Part shown: piece by piece, positions 1-10,208 of the stretch
How positions within the stretch are numbered: the first letter of the stretch is position 1
How the letters are laid out: each line of letters begins with the position of its first letter
Source: Rebecca billardiae RCC1528
Lineage: Eukaryota > Haptophyta
Length of the DNA stretch: 64,000 nucleotides
NCBI GenBank assembly: GCA_965240325.2
Contig: OZ251229.1
Coordinates: 1,426,001-1,490,000 of the forward strand
Reading direction: 5' to 3'
Notes under the pieces: model-generated
What the model saw: only the letters and a program-made list of their open reading frames with translations
Told to the model about the DNA's origin: nothing
Database searches by the model: none
Made by a program: the position numbers and the translations under genes

Positions 1-481
1 CTAAAGCACCCTGCTGTCACACCCGACTCCTTCAGTACTCCGAGCTCCGCGGCACGACTCACTCGGCACGATCGCGGACGGGTCGGATCCGAGCTGATCA
101 GCCAGAGTTGGACACAGTTGACAGTATGGCAGCTACTATGCAGTAGTAGTAATTCCGATGCCGATGGCACGATCGCGGACGGGTCGGATCCGAGCTGATC
201 AGCCAGTTGGACATTTGGCAGCTAGTTGTCAGACGGACGTCCGATTTGACGACCGGTGCCGGGTGCGGTCTCAGGTCCGCTGCTGTGATTGTGTGAAGTG
301 TGACGAATGAGTCTCGCGGTCGCGCAGGCAGGGCGACGGTCGGACTAATATAGCTTCAGTCATCTCAGAACCGACTTCAACTGGCGAACTGCCACTACGG
401 CGGAGAGCCGCGATTGCACGGCCACCGCGGGCCCCCAACTGCGTTGATTCTATGCAGAAAAGGACCGCGGAACGCGGTCAT
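1..481 (+). mobile_element. Family 1 mobile element, copy A (3' part only)
   Basis: The last 60 bases hold the family 1 right terminus, ending in the hairpin GACCGCG-N3-CGCGGTC and CAT at 481. The other end lies outside the window. Most of 1-480 is the reverse complement of 55240-55650, the terminal part of copy F, so A and F belong to one subfamily. Inside there is a direct repeat of about 50 bases (about 67-112 and 167-212) containing GGCACGATCGCGGACGGGTC. No credible gene was seen. Confidence 0.7.
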
Positions 482-889
482 ATTTCCGAACAGTTATTGA
501 TATATCAGATAACACTTAACAGCATCAGTCTCAGCAGCAGCATCGCACATAATTGTTCGTCACGAGTAACTAGTGCGCGGCCCGTCGGCCGGGCGCCAGG
601 CTCAGCCAGCGCCGGTCGTCCGTTAGGCGTTACCGTTGCCACCGGTCCAGTGCTGCGTGCCGCCGCCGCCCCGCGGCCGCGCTGCTGAGTGCTGACTGCT
701 CACTGCTGACTCTGCAGACAGTAGAGGCCAGAGATGACGCGCACGCCTCAGCAGAGTCCGAGCTGAAGCTCAGGCGAGATTGACGCCATCATCAATTCTA
801 CTCAGCCACCGCGGTACCGCCCCATGGCCATGACTCAGCCGTCACACCGATGGTACCTGTAACTACTACTAGTAACACTGTCGTCTGCT
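482..889. other. Intergenic spacer between copy A and a hAT-type MITE
   Basis: There is no supported gene here; the short open frames are GC-driven. The last eight bases (882-889, CGTCTGCT) are the left target-site duplication of the adjacent MITE. Confidence 0.5.
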
Positions 890-1418
890 TTGGCCCTGGC
901 AAGATATTTGAAATTTGTTTTGCACTATTGCCAGCGCGATTCTGCGAGACAATATTGTTCAAATAAACGGCAATATATCTGGGGCTTCCAGACGTCTGGA
1001 GCCGAATATCGGTCATATTGCCGTCCCACGGTCCCACCGCCGACCGCGTCCAGCAGGCTCCAGACGACCACACGACCGCCGATCTACCGCGACATGGCCC
1101 CTTCTCGACCAGAACAACATGCCTCTGGCAGTCGGCCAGCTCGTCGAGGACGAGATCATCGGCAAGGGACGCGTCGAGCTGCTCGGCGAGGCCCGGTCCG
1201 ACGGCATGGCGGCCAGGTGCAGCCATCCACTTTGAGGAGGACGGCGAGACCAAGTGAGTCGTCAGACGACGATGAGCCTTCACGGTCGGGGGCCACGCGC
1301 GGGCCGCGCGGCGCAGCGATATTCGATCAATATTGTGCAATATCTGCACTGAGAGGCTAGCGAATATCAAATAATACGATATTCTGGCCATCGGGAGGCA
1401 ATATCTTGCCAGGGGCAA
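890..1418. mobile_element. hAT-type MITE with 8-bp target duplication and a captured coding fragment
   Basis: This is a 529-bp element. The left end is TTGGCCCTGGCAAGATATTT (890-909); the reverse complement of the right end (1399-1418) differs at two of 20 positions. It is flanked by a perfect 8-bp direct repeat, CGTCTGCT (882-889 and 1419-1426). Terminal inverted repeats of this size with an 8-bp duplication are the hAT superfamily signature. There is no transposase, so it is non-autonomous. The interior (about 1097-1257, + strand) reads as a conserved-looking coding fragment (LLDQNNMPLAVGQLVEDEII...), which suggests capture of a host exon. Copy B of family 1 begins only seven bases after the right duplication. 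Confidence 0.85.
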
Positions 1419-1791
1419 CGTCTGCTGAGTTCATGGCCCGCGGTGTAGGGCGGAGCGCGTAGCGTGGAGCCCCGCCGGGGGCCCTCACTACGTTGTCAAA
1501 AAGATCTTTTCATCTTTTGATCAAAGAAAAGGGGACGGGGGACGATTTTGAGGGGTGTTGGAGGGTGAGTTTTCGCTTTTTCGAGGGGTACGTTGGCCCA
1601 TAGTGCTCTGCATTAGCAACTACGCGCTTGACGAAATAAGCGCGCCCACGCCATTCCGCATAAGTCGATGGACGGACGTGGGATCAGATACCCCGGGGGT
1701 GAAACAAGTGAGTATTTTTGTCATTCTTGTATGCTGGAGTACGAGTTTGCCGAGCGACGTTTGATTGTTTCGAGTCAAAAACTTGTTATGA

Positions 1792-2085
1792 GAAGGATCC
1801 CAGCAAAACCGTTTAATTGGAGCTACGGGAGCTACGACCTGATGGAGATCGCCGTAAACGCTATTATCTCGTTTGGTTTTGATTCTTGCCGAAGCAGAGA
1901 TAACCGTGATCACTATCTATCTCCATTCGATCTTACGCGAAGGATCCCAGCAAAACCGTTAATTGGAGCTACGGGAGCTACGACCGCTAATGGAGATCGC
2001 CGTAAACGCGATTATCTCGTGTAGTTCTGATTATTGCCAAAACAAAGATAACCGTAGTCGCTATCTATCTCCATTCGATCTTACG
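1792..2085. repeat. 147-bp tandem duplication
   Basis: There are two adjacent copies (1792-1938 and 1939-2085) of a unit starting GAAGGATCCCAGCAAAACCG and ending in TCTCCATTCGATCTTACGCG. They differ by scattered substitutions and single-base indels. The unit is much less GC-rich than the window and lies inside family 1 copy B. Confidence 0.85.
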
Positions 2086-2590
2086 CGCCAACTACCTTAT
2101 TTATGGGGTTACTCAGGCCATTTGATAATTGATTTTGAAGCGGTTGCTCAGGACTGGTCAGCTCGCACCGCAGATCAGCGCGACGTGCCGCGTTGGCGGC
2201 GGAGGCGGCCGCCGCCGACGCCTCGCCCGGCGGCGGCGCGTGGCGTGGCACGCGGGTTCAGGCCAGGTGCCGCAGTGCATCCAGGACCGCCGCCGCGTCA
2301 GGACGGCGAGCGCACGGGCCGTGCCCGCCGCCGGGGCGTGCGGCCGCCAGTCAAACTCGGCGCGAACCGCGGCAGTGAAGATGATCAACACAGCGAAGAA
2401 GCAGGTGGTGATCGAGGCGCTGGGCCTAGTGGGCCTGAACATGATGCTGCGCATCTTCTTGGGCCTGCCCGACGCGCACCCCACGCAGACGTCGCTTCTG
2501 GGCGAGTGGCACTCGCGACCCGTGACTGTTCCCGGTCGACTCGCTCGCACTTCGCAGGCCGTGTTCACTCAAGCTGGTCTTCGTCTACTG

Positions 2591-2924
2591 TCCTCCGCGT
2601 CGCGACGATGGGCTCGACGGAGCCGCACAACCTGCAGCTGCTGCAAGATTCACGCACCCTGCGCGTGCGCTGCCCCGAGACCGCGCCGCCGCCACCGCGC
2701 GTCTTCCGCGTCGCGACGATGGGCTGGCGACGGAGCCGCACAACTGCTGCAGCTGCTGCAAGATTCATTCATTCACGCACCCTGCGCGTGCGCTGCCCCG
2801 AGACCGCGCCGCCGCCACCGCGCGTCTTCCGCGTCGCGACGATGGGCTGGCGACGGAGCCGCACAACTGCTGCAGCTGCTGCAAGATTTATTCACGCACC
2901 CTGCGCGTGCGCTGCCCCGAGACT
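2591..2924. repeat. Three tandem copies of a roughly 110-123-bp GC-rich unit
   Basis: Copies begin at about 2591, 2702 and 2825. Each contains CCGCGTCGCGACGATGGGCT, then CAGCTGCTGCAAGATT and CACCCTGCGCGTGCGCTGCC. The third copy is cut short at about 2924. A TTCA microexpansion distinguishes the copies. The array lies in the right half of copy B. Confidence 0.85.
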
Positions 2925-3497
2925 ACTCGAGGGACTGGTCGCAACCGCCTCCGGGGCTGGCCGTCACCCCGCTGGCGCCGGGCGGCCCCGGGTCGCGGGA
3001 CTACTGTAGCCGCGCAGCCATTCCGGAATCCGGTGGCGGGGCGTGCGGCCCCGGGCTGCCATCGGCATCGCCATCGGCATCGGGCATCGCCATCGGCCCC
3101 GGCCGAGTTGCCGAGGCAAGCCGACGGCGACGTGCCGCTGCGAGCCGGAGCCTTGACTCTTGACTCTTGAGGCTTGACGAGTGGCATGGCCCATGCGGCA
3201 GTAGTTAGTCGCCGGACTCGGGCCGTATCGCCATCGGCGATCCAGAGTCCTCGCTCGGCCCCCGGGCCGCAGCCCGGGCCCGGAGAGTGGGCGGGCAACT
3301 GAGTGAGTGAGCCGTAGTGGCACTGCTCACAGGCGAACTGTTGGTTGGCACCGACGGTCAGACTATAATAATTAGATGACAGACAGCGTCTGTATGACGA
3401 TACATACTGGCTTATTCGGTTAGCAAGCCGACAGAGAGTCGGCACCGCGGGCCCCTAACTACGTTGGTTCTACGAAAGGACCGCGGAACGCGGTCAT

Positions 3498-4227
3498 ATA
3501 TAATATAAATCGACCGCCACTGCTCTGCTGATACTTGATAATGATTCGTGAATGAGCAGGCGGCACTCTGCCGTCTGACTGACGCCGCCTGTGACTGACG
3601 CGCTCACGACTGCTGCTGATGACTTTATTGAATAGTTTATTATTGCATGATGATGTTCTGAATCGGACTGATCGACCACCCGTCCCAGACGAAAGCCCGT
3701 GAGCCCGTCTTCGGCTCAGCGGGCTCATGAGGTACCGACGGTATATACCTCATGAGCTCCCTGACTGAGTATTTCAGAAACTGACCGCCACGCACTAGGT
3801 AGCTAGCAGTTGCGGGTATTTTCCAATACCACGGACTCGACTGGCGAGTGGCCTTAATCTGCACTCTACTGAAGCGCGACTCGCTCGCTCGCGCGCGCAA
3901 AAGTGTGCGCCCGGACTGCCCCAATAATAAAATCTGGCGAAATCTGCCTCATTTCAGACTCTTTCAGACTCTAAAATTTTCAGACGATTTTTCCGGGTGA
4001 CTAAGCACCAGATCGACATCTGATTCTGCCAGATCGACATCTGCCGCGCTCCGGACTGTGGTTGGGCACGCCCGCGCGGGCGATGCCTCGTTGTCCCGAA
4101 TGCTGTTGTGCCCGCATGATCCTTTGCCCGATGGTCCGGCCGCGCCCGCCCGGGACGAGCGGGGCAGAACAGCCTAGTGTCGGGGGCTGGGACGGGACTC
4201 ACGGGTGGCCGGCGCGCGTGTCACCAC
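3498..4227. other. Intergenic region downstream of the kinase gene
   Basis: No gene is supported. It includes a moderately A+T-rich stretch with short near-repeats (AGATCGACATCTG twice at about 4011-4042; TTTCAGACTCT repeated at about 3953-3974). It lies between the right end of copy B and the 3' end of the minus-strand kinase. Confidence 0.4.
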
Positions 4228-6974
4228 TCACCAGTCCGGGATGTGGAGGCACCCGACGCCCTCGCTGAGCGTAGCCGCGTCGTCATTTGCACTGACGGTG
4301 TCGCCGTCGTTGAGGCGTTCGCCGCAGTCGACGCCGGCGCTAGCGGCCTGCCGCCCACGATCGCTGCGGCCGTCGCGCTTGGCCAGCTCCGCGGCGTCAC
4401 CCTGCGAGAAGTCCTTGGCCGAGTCGCGTCGCATCTTCTGCGCGAAGTCCGCGAGGTCGACCTCGAAGCAGCTCGTGTCCACGGGCGACTCGAGCTCCGG
4501 CCGGTACGGCGGCATGGCCGAGCGCGACATGATGGATCGGAAGTCGAAGTGCTCGAACCACGGGTGCTCCATCACGTCCGTCATGCCGCGCTCCAGGTTG
4601 CCGAGCCGCTCGGCGAGGTTCACGCTGAGGAGTCGCTCGATGATGCCGCGCGCGTCCGCGCTGAGCTGCGGCTCGTCCTCGGTGGGCCAGGTGATGCGCG
4701 CGCACAGGATGTCCTTCATCAGCCTCATCACGTCCGCCTCCTCACTCAGGCCCACCGGGTCGGGGTGCGTACCCTCGGCGCGCGCGTCGAGCCGACGCGC
4801 CCCTCGGCCGCGCTGCGCGCTGTCGGGCGGCAGGAAGGGCGTGCGCCCGACGAGCATCTCGAAGATCAGCACGCCAAACGACCACCAGTCCGCTGCAAAG
4901 GCGTGGCCAGAGCGCCGAATCACCTGCTCGCATCAGCAGCGCGCACGGCGGCGCGCGTGCGAGGCAGCGCGCGCGCGGGCAAGGGCCTCACCAACAGCGC
5001 GAGGCGAGCGCGAGGCTGGGCCGCGCGAGGCGCGCGCAGAAATGATGGCCAGACGCGACCATCGGCGCATCAGCCCCGACGACCTCGCGCGCTGCGCACC
5101 TCCGGTGCCATGTACTCGAGGGTGCCCACCGCGGAGTAGGCGCGCTCGCCGCGGTCAAGCCGCCTCGCCATCCCAAAGTCGACGAGCCGCGGGAAGCCCT
5201 GCGCGTCGATGAGAACATTCTCAGCCTTGAGGTCGCGGTACACGTGCTGCAGCTCGTGCACGCGCGCGAGCGCGAGCGCGGTCGCCGCCGCGTAGAACCG
5301 GGCCTGCTGCTCGTCGAGGTGGCCGTTGTCACGCACGAGCGAGAAGAGCTCGCCGCCAAGGCACGGCTCGAGCAGCAGGTACGCGGTCCGCTCGTCTTGG
5401 TACGTGCCGTGCAGCGCGGCGATGCACGGGTGGCCGCGTGCGGCGAGCAGGACGTCGCGCTCCGTCACGAGGCGGAGGAGGTCGGACGGGCGGGCCAGTC
5501 TGCGCTTGGGCACTGCCTTGAGCGCGAAGAGGCGGCACGACGGCGGGTGCTCGACCAGCGTCACGGCGCCCGAGGTGCCCGCGCCGAGCGCGGCGATCAC
5601 GACCAGCTCACGGCGCGGCGGCGCCAGCGCGACCCCCGCGCTGAGCGCTCGCCGAGGCGCGGGCGTCGCCGTTGCGAGCGAGGGACAGCCGTGCTCAGCG
5701 TCCGAGCCGCCGCGCGGCGCGTTGGCGGCGGCGTCGCGCGCGATGCGCTGCTCGAGCACGCCGCGCAGGGGTCCGAGCAGCTGCTCGAACGCCTGGCGCG
5801 TGATCACGATGCAGACGGTGGGCACCGTCGCCTGCACGGTCGCAGAGCGCCGCTCGCGGGTGAGCAGCGCGCGCTCGCCAAAGTACCCGCCCTCACCGAC
5901 GACGCCGCAGTAGCTCCGCCGCTCGTCGGCGGGCGAGGACCGCGTGACGACGACCGAGCCCGAGCGGACGAGGAACATGGCGCTCCCCACCTCGCCCTCC
6001 TCCAGGATGGTCTCGCCCGCGCCAAAGCTCACCTCCTCGCACGCGTCCGCCACCTTGGACAGGGCCTCGTCGTCCAGGCTGCTCAGCACCTCCGCGGAGC
6101 GCAGAGCCTGCAGGAGCGCCCGGCGGCTGAGCACCGCGTCCGCGCGCATGGAGCCCGAGAGCTCCGAGCGCCGCAGCTGCCACGCGCGCACGCGGCTGCG
6201 CGCCACCGCGGTCGACGGGCACACCGACTCATGGAGGGCGCTCAGCTCACCGCAGACGGCGCCCGCACGCAGCGTCGCGAGCGCGGGCCCGCCGTGCGTC
6301 CCGCCCGCGAGCACGTCGAGCTCGCCCTCGTCGATGATGAAGCAGCTGTCGCCCGCCTCGCCCGCGCGCATCACGATCTCGCCGGGCTCAAACGTGACGG
6401 GGTGAAGCAGTCGGCTCGCAGCCGCCAGGTCGCTCGGCAGCAGCTCGGCAAGAAGCGAGTGGCGCGCGTGCAGGCACTCGAGCGCGCGCGCGGCCTCCTC
6501 CGCGGAGAGCGCGGCGTCGCTGGACGCCGGCCCACGCGGCTCGGACACCTGCGCGAGCGTGTCGCACGCGTCGAGCAGGAGGCCGTGAAAGCGGCGGCGG
6601 AATGAAGCGCCCGCGCTCGCGCCCGCAGCGGGCGAGGCTGTGCCAGTCAGCCCGAGCGATGGCCGCCGCTCCGGCGTCCAGGAGGTGGAGGCGGGCGGCG
6701 TCTGCGCGTTCATCCGTCGAAGCACGTGCGCTGGCTCCTCCTCCGCAGCGTACTCGTGACTGGTGCGCATGATGGCCTCAAGCGTGCCAGCCCCCTGCAG
6801 CGTGCTCGGGCTCGCCGAGCCGCGGCGGCTCAGCACCGGCCGCGGCGTCGTCGTGCCGGAGGCGTTGCCGAAGGACGCGCCGGATTGCTGGTGCCGCTTG
6901 AGCTCGCGCCGCAGCCGCGCGTTCTCGAGGCGCAGGAGCTCCAGCTCATCCTGGAGCTCATCCACCATGCCCAT
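4228..6974 (-). CDS. cGMP-dependent protein kinase-like AGC kinase (PKG)
   Basis: This is a predicted cyclic-nucleotide-regulated Ser/Thr kinase of about 856 residues in two exons (6974-5100 and 4923-4228). The 176-bp intron runs from GTGCGC to GCAG and splits MAPE|VIRRS in phase 0. In order: an N-terminal leucine-rich coiled coil (MGMVDELQDELELLRLENAR), a Ser/Pro-rich linker, two cyclic-nucleotide-binding domains (about 170-290 and 295-410), and a kinase domain from about 450. The kinase has a glycine loop GAGTSGAV, Lys in FALKAVPK, YRDLKAEN, DFG and GTLEYMAPE; an AGC tail with PVDTSCFE follows. The second binding domain has a full phosphate-binding cassette (FGERALLTRERRSATV). The first lacks the usual Arg (CGELSALHESVCPSTAV), so it may not bind nucleotide normally. 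The start at 6974 is the first Met before the coiled coil; an upstream exon is possible. The family fit is strong, but cGMP rather than cAMP preference is inferred. Confidence 0.88.
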
Positions 6975-7155
6975 CCCTTGCTCACACACCTCGCGCAGCC
7001 ATGCTTGAGACTGCCAACAACAGGCAGAACAATCCGGCGCCCCCGGATTGTAGATTGGAGGCTGGAGAGCTGGACCGGAATGACATCCAGCGCGAACCTT
7101 CGCCGATCGACAGGACGCTGGGTAGGGTGTCGGCCGCGCGGAACCGCACACATCA
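6975..7155. promoter_or_regulatory. Divergent intergenic region, kinase / cyclophilin
   Basis: About 180 bases separate the kinase start from the cyclophilin start on opposite strands, so both 5' regions must lie here. The tract at 7020-7100 is less GC-rich than its surroundings. No TATA box was recognised. Confidence 0.45.
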
Positions 7156-8631
7156 ATGACGATGATGAAGCTGAGGACGCGCGTCCTCATCATCGCCACG
7201 GTGTCGTTGTGCGGCTGCGCAGGCGTCTCGCACGCGCTGTCCCGAGCACCCACGCACCTGCGCACAGCGGGTGCACGGCGCACGCCGGCCGCGGCGCGGA
7301 GCACACCGCAGTTGGGATTGCGTTCGAGCTCGCCGGCGCAACAACTGGCCGCCAAGGTCGCCAGCGCGATGCTTGGCGTCGCTCTTGCGCTGCAGCCGCC
7401 CGTGCTCGGCGCGCCAGCCGTGCCGGCGGCTTGGGCGGAGAAGGCGCCGTACGTCAAGTCGAGTGACTCCGGCATTGGCCTCTTCGTCAACAAGGATGGC
7501 AAGTCCATCCTGCGGCTCACGCTTCCAAAGATCGCGGAGCTGCCAGCGCTTCCAGAGGCGCAGGAGCTCGTGGAGACGATCAAGCTGCGCTTCGACCAGG
7601 TGGGCTACAAGCGCGATCCCGTGTGGGCCGCGGCCGCGCAGGACGCCGGCAGCCTCAAGCGCACGCTCGAGGCCGCCGACGCAGACATCCGCGCCAAGGT
7701 GCCCAGCTCTCAGCGCGCGGACGTCGGCTCACGCCTCGATAAGATCAAGGGGAACCTGCAGCCGCTGGAGCAGGCGCTGCGCGAGAAGGACATCGGCGCC
7801 ACGACGCGGCTGCAGCAGACGATCGCCAATGACCTCGCCGACCTCCAGCTCGTCCTGCTCCCCAAGAAGACGCTGCCGTACGAGCTGCCCGACATGTACA
7901 AGGACCTGCCGCAGCTGCGCGGCCGCGCGGAGGTCGAGATGAAGCTCGAGAAGGGCAAGGGGAACAAGAAGCGGTTCTGCGCCGAGACGGGCAACCTGTA
8001 CGCCGGGCGGTACGGCATGAGCTACTCCGAGATGAAGGCGGAGGACGCGGACAAGAAGGGCTTCGAGTGCGCGCCCGAGAACACGGACTCGGACGCGACG
8101 ATCCGCCTCACGCTCGACGGCTACCACGCGCCGATCACGGCGGGCAACTTCCTCGCGCTGGTCAAGTCGGGCTTCTTCGACGGGATGCCGATCCAGCAGC
8201 TGACGGATCTATCCATCCAGACGGGCAACGCAGCCAAGGCGGGCAAGACCGCGCCCCCGCCCATCCCGCTCGAGATCTTCTACAAGCGGGACGCTGCGCC
8301 GACGTACTCGTTCACCTCGGACGAGGACAAGCGCGCGTCCGAGACGCTCGCGCTGCCCTTCCAGTCGTACGGCGCGTTGGGCATGGCGCGGATCAGCGCA
8401 GACTTCGGCGCCGAGGTGGACAACGACTCCGCCACGTCGGAGTTCTTCTTTGTCAAGTACGACCAGGCGCTGTTGCCGCCCGGCCGCAACACGCTCGACG
8501 GCGCGTACTCGTGCTTTGGCTACACGAGCGAGGGCGCGCCCTACTTGAAGCAGCTGGAGGTCGGCGACGTCATCAAGTCGGCAAAGGTGTTGTCCGGGCT
8601 CGAGAACTTCAAGCCTGCGGGCGGCAAGTAG
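7156..8631 (+). CDS. CYP38: Thylakoid-lumen cyclophilin-like protein (CYP38/TLP40 type)
   Basis: This single exon encodes 491 residues. Plant CYP38/TLP40 is a thylakoid-lumen immunophilin needed for photosystem II assembly. The N terminus suggests a three-part route into a complex plastid: a signal peptide (residues about 5-26), a basic Ser/Thr/Arg transit region, then a second hydrophobic stretch ending AVPAAWAE (about 60-95), as in lumen proteins. A helical domain follows (about 130-260) with YELPDMYKDLPQLRGRAEVE, matching the YEVPEEY...LLKGRASVDM region of CYP38. The C-terminal cyclophilin-like domain (about 310-491) has LDGYHAPITAGNFLALV, IQTGN, VPLEI-like PIPLEIFYK and VIKSAKVLSGLENF. 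The catalytic Arg position of active cyclophilins reads Gln (GMPIQQLTD), so isomerase activity is doubtful. The gene is divergent from the kinase and convergent with the next gene. Confidence 0.9.
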   Translation: MTMMKLRTRVLIIATVSLCGCAGVSHALSRAPTHLRTAGARRTPAAARSTPQLGLRSSSPAQQLAAKVASAMLGVALALQPPVLGAPAVPAAWAEKAPYVKSSDSGIGLFVNKDGKSILRLTLPKIAELPALPEAQELVETIKLRFDQVGYKRDPVWAAAAQDAGSLKRTLEAADADIRAKVPSSQRADVGSRLDKIKGNLQPLEQALREKDIGATTRLQQTIANDLADLQLVLLPKKTLPYELPDMYKDLPQLRGRAEVEMKLEKGKGNKKRFCAETGNLYAGRYGMSYSEMKAEDADKKGFECAPENTDSDATIRLTLDGYHAPITAGNFLALVKSGFFDGMPIQQLTDLSIQTGNAAKAGKTAPPPIPLEIFYKRDAAPTYSFTSDEDKRASETLALPFQSYGALGMARISADFGAEVDNDSATSEFFFVKYDQALLPPGRNTLDGAYSCFGYTSEGAPYLKQLEVGDVIKSAKVLSGLENFKPAGGK

Positions 8632-9329
8632 GAAGCTGGGGGCACGGAGCTCTCTGGACTCAACGACGACGACTTCACCACAAGGGCAAGGTACAGCGCC
8701 GGCCCGGAGCAGCCTTCGCGTCGCAACACCGCCCTCGACCTCGTCGTAACTCGTCAGTCGACTCAGTCTCAGTCACAGTGACAGTGAGTGTGACTCAGTC
8801 GTCGTCGCGCGGTCGAAATATATATATAGTACGTACGTACATTATTTGGCGGCGGAGCCTGAGACCTCAGCCTCTGCTCGTCGCGCGCAGTCTGAGTCGG
8901 CGAGTCGGCAGTCGCGCGGCCGCGGGGCGACGGTCTGTCGGACGGAGCTTCACTCTAATCAGCTGGCGGCCGGAGGGCCCCAGCGCGTAGTCGACTAGTC
9001 GATATAGCAGATATATCATCTGACGATATATTTCGATCGTCATCGCGGGCCGTCCGCGGCGTCCACGACCAGGTGCCGGCCGTTACGACGCAGCCTGACG
9101 ACTCTGAGAAGTGGGCCTTAGTGGGAGAACCAAGCGACGGCGCGACGGTGCCTCGTCTGGTGACCGGATCGCGGGAGCCTACACTAGGCGCGATGTCGGG
9201 CGATGAGAGCGCGCAAATGACCACGGCCGATATCTGCGCGCCGCTGAGCGGGCTTCCGCCCGCGCGGCGCGCTGGCGGCCACTCCGGCCGGTTGGCACCG
9301 CCAGCTGCGACCGGACGGCCTCCCCGTCC
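8632..9329. other. Convergent intergenic region
   Basis: This is the 3' flank of the cyclophilin gene and of the minus-strand Lys/Asp-rich gene. It contains short GTGACAGTGAGTGTGACTCAG-like repeats near 8770-8800 and a TATA/GATA-rich patch near 8818-9040. No gene was seen. Confidence 0.4.
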
Positions 9330-10079
9330 TCAGTCAAAGTCGTCGTCGTCGTCGTCGTCGATGATGGCGGTCTTGCCCACGAACTTCTTGCCAGCGCCAG
9401 CCTTGCTCGGCGCGGGCTTCTTCGCAGCGGGTTTCTTGGCGAAGTCGTCGTCGTCGTCGTCTGAGTCGTCGTCGTCGATCACGGCCGGCGCCTTCTTTGC
9501 CGCAGGCTTAGCCCTCGGCTTGGCGGTGCTGCGCGCGCGCTTGTCACCCGCCTTGGGCTTGGCGCCTGCCTTGGCGCCCGCCTTCCCCTTCCCCTTCGCG
9601 TCCGCCGCGGTTTTGCGCCCCTTGCCACGCCGTGGGTCGGGCTTGCGCACACGCGGCTTGCTCGGCGAGCGCGAGCGCGCGGCGCTGCTCGAGCCGCCGC
9701 GCGCGGCTGCCCTGGAGCTCTGCACCTTGGCGTGCAGCTTCTCAGCCTCCTCGCGCGGGAGCAGCCCGTGCTGCATCAGCCAGAGGGGCGCGATCTCGCT
9801 CTCGGGGCGCTGCTCGCGCAGTGTGGTGTAGAAGATGCGCAGCGACTCACTCTCCACCTGTCGCGTCCGCGCGCATCCGCGCAGCACGGCATGATGAGAG
9901 CGCGCCTTGCGAGCGCGCGCGCGCGCGCGCGCGTGCGCGCGCACCCCATTCGGATCAAGCTCCTTCGTCTGGCCGGGCATGTCATACACTTTGCGCTCCC
10001 GCTTCGGCTTCGCATCCGCCGCCGGCTTTGCGCCCTTCTCATCCTTCACCTCGGCCTTCGTCTTGCCCGCCGCCGCCAT
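9330..10079 (-). CDS. Lys/Asp-rich nuclear protein with conserved YTTLREQ...WLMQHGLLP module
   Basis: The protein is about 220 residues in two exons (10079-9945, 9857-9330). The 87-bp intron (GTGCGCGCGC...GACAG) is in phase 0 and also open in frame, so retention would only insert 29 residues. The N terminus is basic (RERKVYDMPGQTKELDPNG). The junction rebuilds a compact module, SLRIFYTTLREQRPESEIAP followed by LWLMQHGLLP, seen in small plant and algal proteins of unknown function (recalled, not searched). The rest is low-complexity: Lys/Ala/Pro-rich tracts with two Asp runs (IDDDDSDDDDDD and IIDDDDDDDFD). Such basic-acidic tails suggest a nuclear or chromatin-associated protein. The gene is divergent from the DNA methyltransferase across 129 bases. 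Confidence 0.7.
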   Translation of the reverse strand: MAAAGKTKAEVKDEKGAKPAADAKPKRERKVYDMPGQTKELDPNGVRAHARARARARKARSHHAVLRGCARTRQVESESLRIFYTTLREQRPESEIAPLWLMQHGLLPREEAEKLHAKVQSSRAAARGGSSSAARSRSPSKPRVRKPDPRRGKGRKTAADAKGKGKAGAKAGAKPKAGDKRARSTAKPRAKPAAKKAPAVIDDDDSDDDDDDFAKKPAAKKPAPSKAGAGKKFVGKTAIIDDDDDDDFD

Positions 10080-10208
10080 CCTTCCGCTCTACAGCTCGAA
10101 AGAGCGCCAAAGGCCAACCGACGACAGCGCAGCAGCTTGAGATGCTTGCAGGTTTGCAGTCCTTGCAGCGGTCCTTGCCTTGCAGTGGACCCGCGGCACG
10201 TGCCCGGC
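10080..10208. promoter_or_regulatory. 129-bp bidirectional promoter with an E2F-like site
   Basis: This is the only DNA between two divergent start codons. GCGCCAAA at 10104-10111 (reverse TTTGGCGC) matches the classic E2F/DP site, which would fit replication-linked expression of a DNA methyltransferase. Only the motif is seen; function is inferred. Confidence 0.45.

Larger units (their letters stand above)
1433..3497 (+). mobile_element. Family 1 mobile element, copy B (complete)
   Basis: This 2.07-kb element starts ATGGCCCGCGGTGTAGGG and ends CCGCGGAACGCGGTCAT. The first about 130 bases (inverted repeat around GGGCCC, then AAAAAGATCTTTT and GGGACGGGGGACGATTTT) match the left ends of copies D, E, F and G. 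The interior is private to this copy. It holds a 147-bp tandem duplication, a coding-like fragment on the + strand at about 2380-2500 (AVKMINTAKKQVVIEALGLV...), and three copies of a roughly 120-bp GC-rich repeat. No complete gene or transposase was recognised. The flanks (ctgagttc / atataatat) show no clear target duplication. Confidence 0.75.
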
